From the NCBI GenBank assembly GCA_003022745.1, contig PXSU01000060.1, forward strand, positions 1 through 13,078: a stretch of DNA of 13,078 nucleotides, written 5' to 3'. Of this stretch, positions 12,900-13,078 are shown in pieces. The first letter of the stretch is position 1, and each line of letters opens with the position of its first letter. The notes below the pieces were generated by a model that was not told where the DNA came from, searched no databases, and saw nothing but the letters and a program-made list of their open reading frames with translations. The position numbers were made by a program, and so were the translations under genes. This stretch comes from Halobacteriales archaeon SW_9_67_25 (lineage in GTDB: Archaea; Halobacteriota; Halobacteria; Halobacteriales; Haloarculaceae).

Positions 12900-12963
12900 C
12901 GTTCACCTCCGTAGTGCGCCTGTGGCTCCTACGGGTCAGTGAAACAGGCGGTGCCTGTCTCGT
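12900..12963 (-). promoter_or_regulatory. Leader of the L1-P0-P1 mRNA with two hairpins and a strong ribosome-binding site
   Basis: The 5' end is inferred from the TATA box about 26 nt upstream. Hairpin 1 (12944-12958) is ACAGGC-ACC-GCCTGT. Hairpin 2 (12909-12934) has outer stem CCGTAG/CTACGG, an unequal internal loop (GA against GCA), inner stem GCC/GGC and loop ACA. The ribosome-binding site GGAGGTGA occupies 12903-12910, and its first two Gs lie in the outer stem of hairpin 2. Two short stems separated by an asymmetric loop, with GGAGCC on the 5' side, resemble L1 target sites in rRNA and mRNA. Confidence 0.6.
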
Positions 12964-12984
12964 TTTGGTGGAGGTGAAGGCCGA

Positions 12985-12992
12985 ATTTAAAA
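12985..12992 (-). promoter_or_regulatory. TATA box of the ribosomal L1-P0-P1 operon
   Basis: The minus strand reads TTTTAAAT within CTTTTAAATTC, an excellent archaeal TATA element. It predicts a start at about 12961-12965 and a leader of about 63 nt. Confidence 0.7.
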
Positions 12993-13012
12993 GCGTCGAA
13001 GAAAATACGTAT

Positions 13013-13032
13013 GGAAATCTGCTGTGATTTCC
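13013..13032. repeat. 7-bp inverted repeat upstream of the ribosomal operon promoter
   Basis: GGAAATC (13013-13019) and GATTTCC (13026-13032) are perfect arms around a 6-nt spacer. The palindrome ATACGTAT (13005-13012) adjoins it and a T-rich minus-strand run (ATTTTCTT) follows. It could be the terminator of a gene beyond the right edge or a regulator-binding site upstream of the TATA box. The remaining 13033-13078 holds no gene I can support. Confidence 0.4.
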
Positions 13033-13078
13033 TACTCTCCTCTCTCGGTCAGGGACGCCACCAGACGACCGCCAGCCC

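Noticed and set aside
13032..13078. Possible last 14 codons of a minus-strand gene entering from the right edge (ends LVASLTERGE, stop TAG)
   Set aside because: Too short to judge. It does not look like the end of L11, which often lies upstream of L1, and open frames of this length are expected by chance.

Overview
The window looks like a piece of haloarchaeal chromosome. The DNA is GC-rich and the proteins are rich in Asp and Glu. It carries an L1-L10(P0)-L12(P1) ribosomal stalk operon, a twin TatC fusion (TatCt), a free-standing Lrp-type sensor domain, DUF424 and DUF5813 proteins, and several starts with a TATA-like box about 26-30 nt upstream, as expected for leaderless mRNAs. I cannot assign a genus.

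Left part (1-2663). The 3' end of a TrkA-type K+ regulatory protein is followed after 2 nt by a stand-alone Lrp/AsnC ligand-sensing domain. Converging on these is a DUF5813 gene on the minus strand, which begins one nucleotide after the 3' end of a tRNA-Leu(UAA). Behind the tRNA lies an 80-bp nested inverted repeat (1291-1370) that resembles a tiny mobile element or a structured RNA. It is followed by a broken sensor histidine kinase with a receiver-domain deletion and two frameshifts.

Middle (2686-7080). On the minus strand are a cyclophilin and a renalase-like FAD oxidoreductase. A small two-helix membrane protein on the plus strand converges on the 736-residue TatCt translocase component, which exports folded proteins.

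Right-middle (7083-10730). A TPR protein, a DUF424 protein and a SufS-type cysteine desulfurase form a likely minus-strand operon. Upstream of it is a TctA-family multi-spanning membrane protein.

Right end (10848-13078). Ribosomal proteins L1, P0 and P1 are tightly packed on the minus strand. They sit behind a strong TATA box and a leader of about 63 nt. The leader contains a hairpin that overlaps a near-perfect Shine-Dalgarno sequence, a good candidate for L1 autoregulation. No complete mobile element, CRISPR array, toxin-antitoxin pair or defence system is visible. The observations most worth follow-up are the tRNA/DUF5813 junction, the 80-bp nested repeat and the L1 leader.
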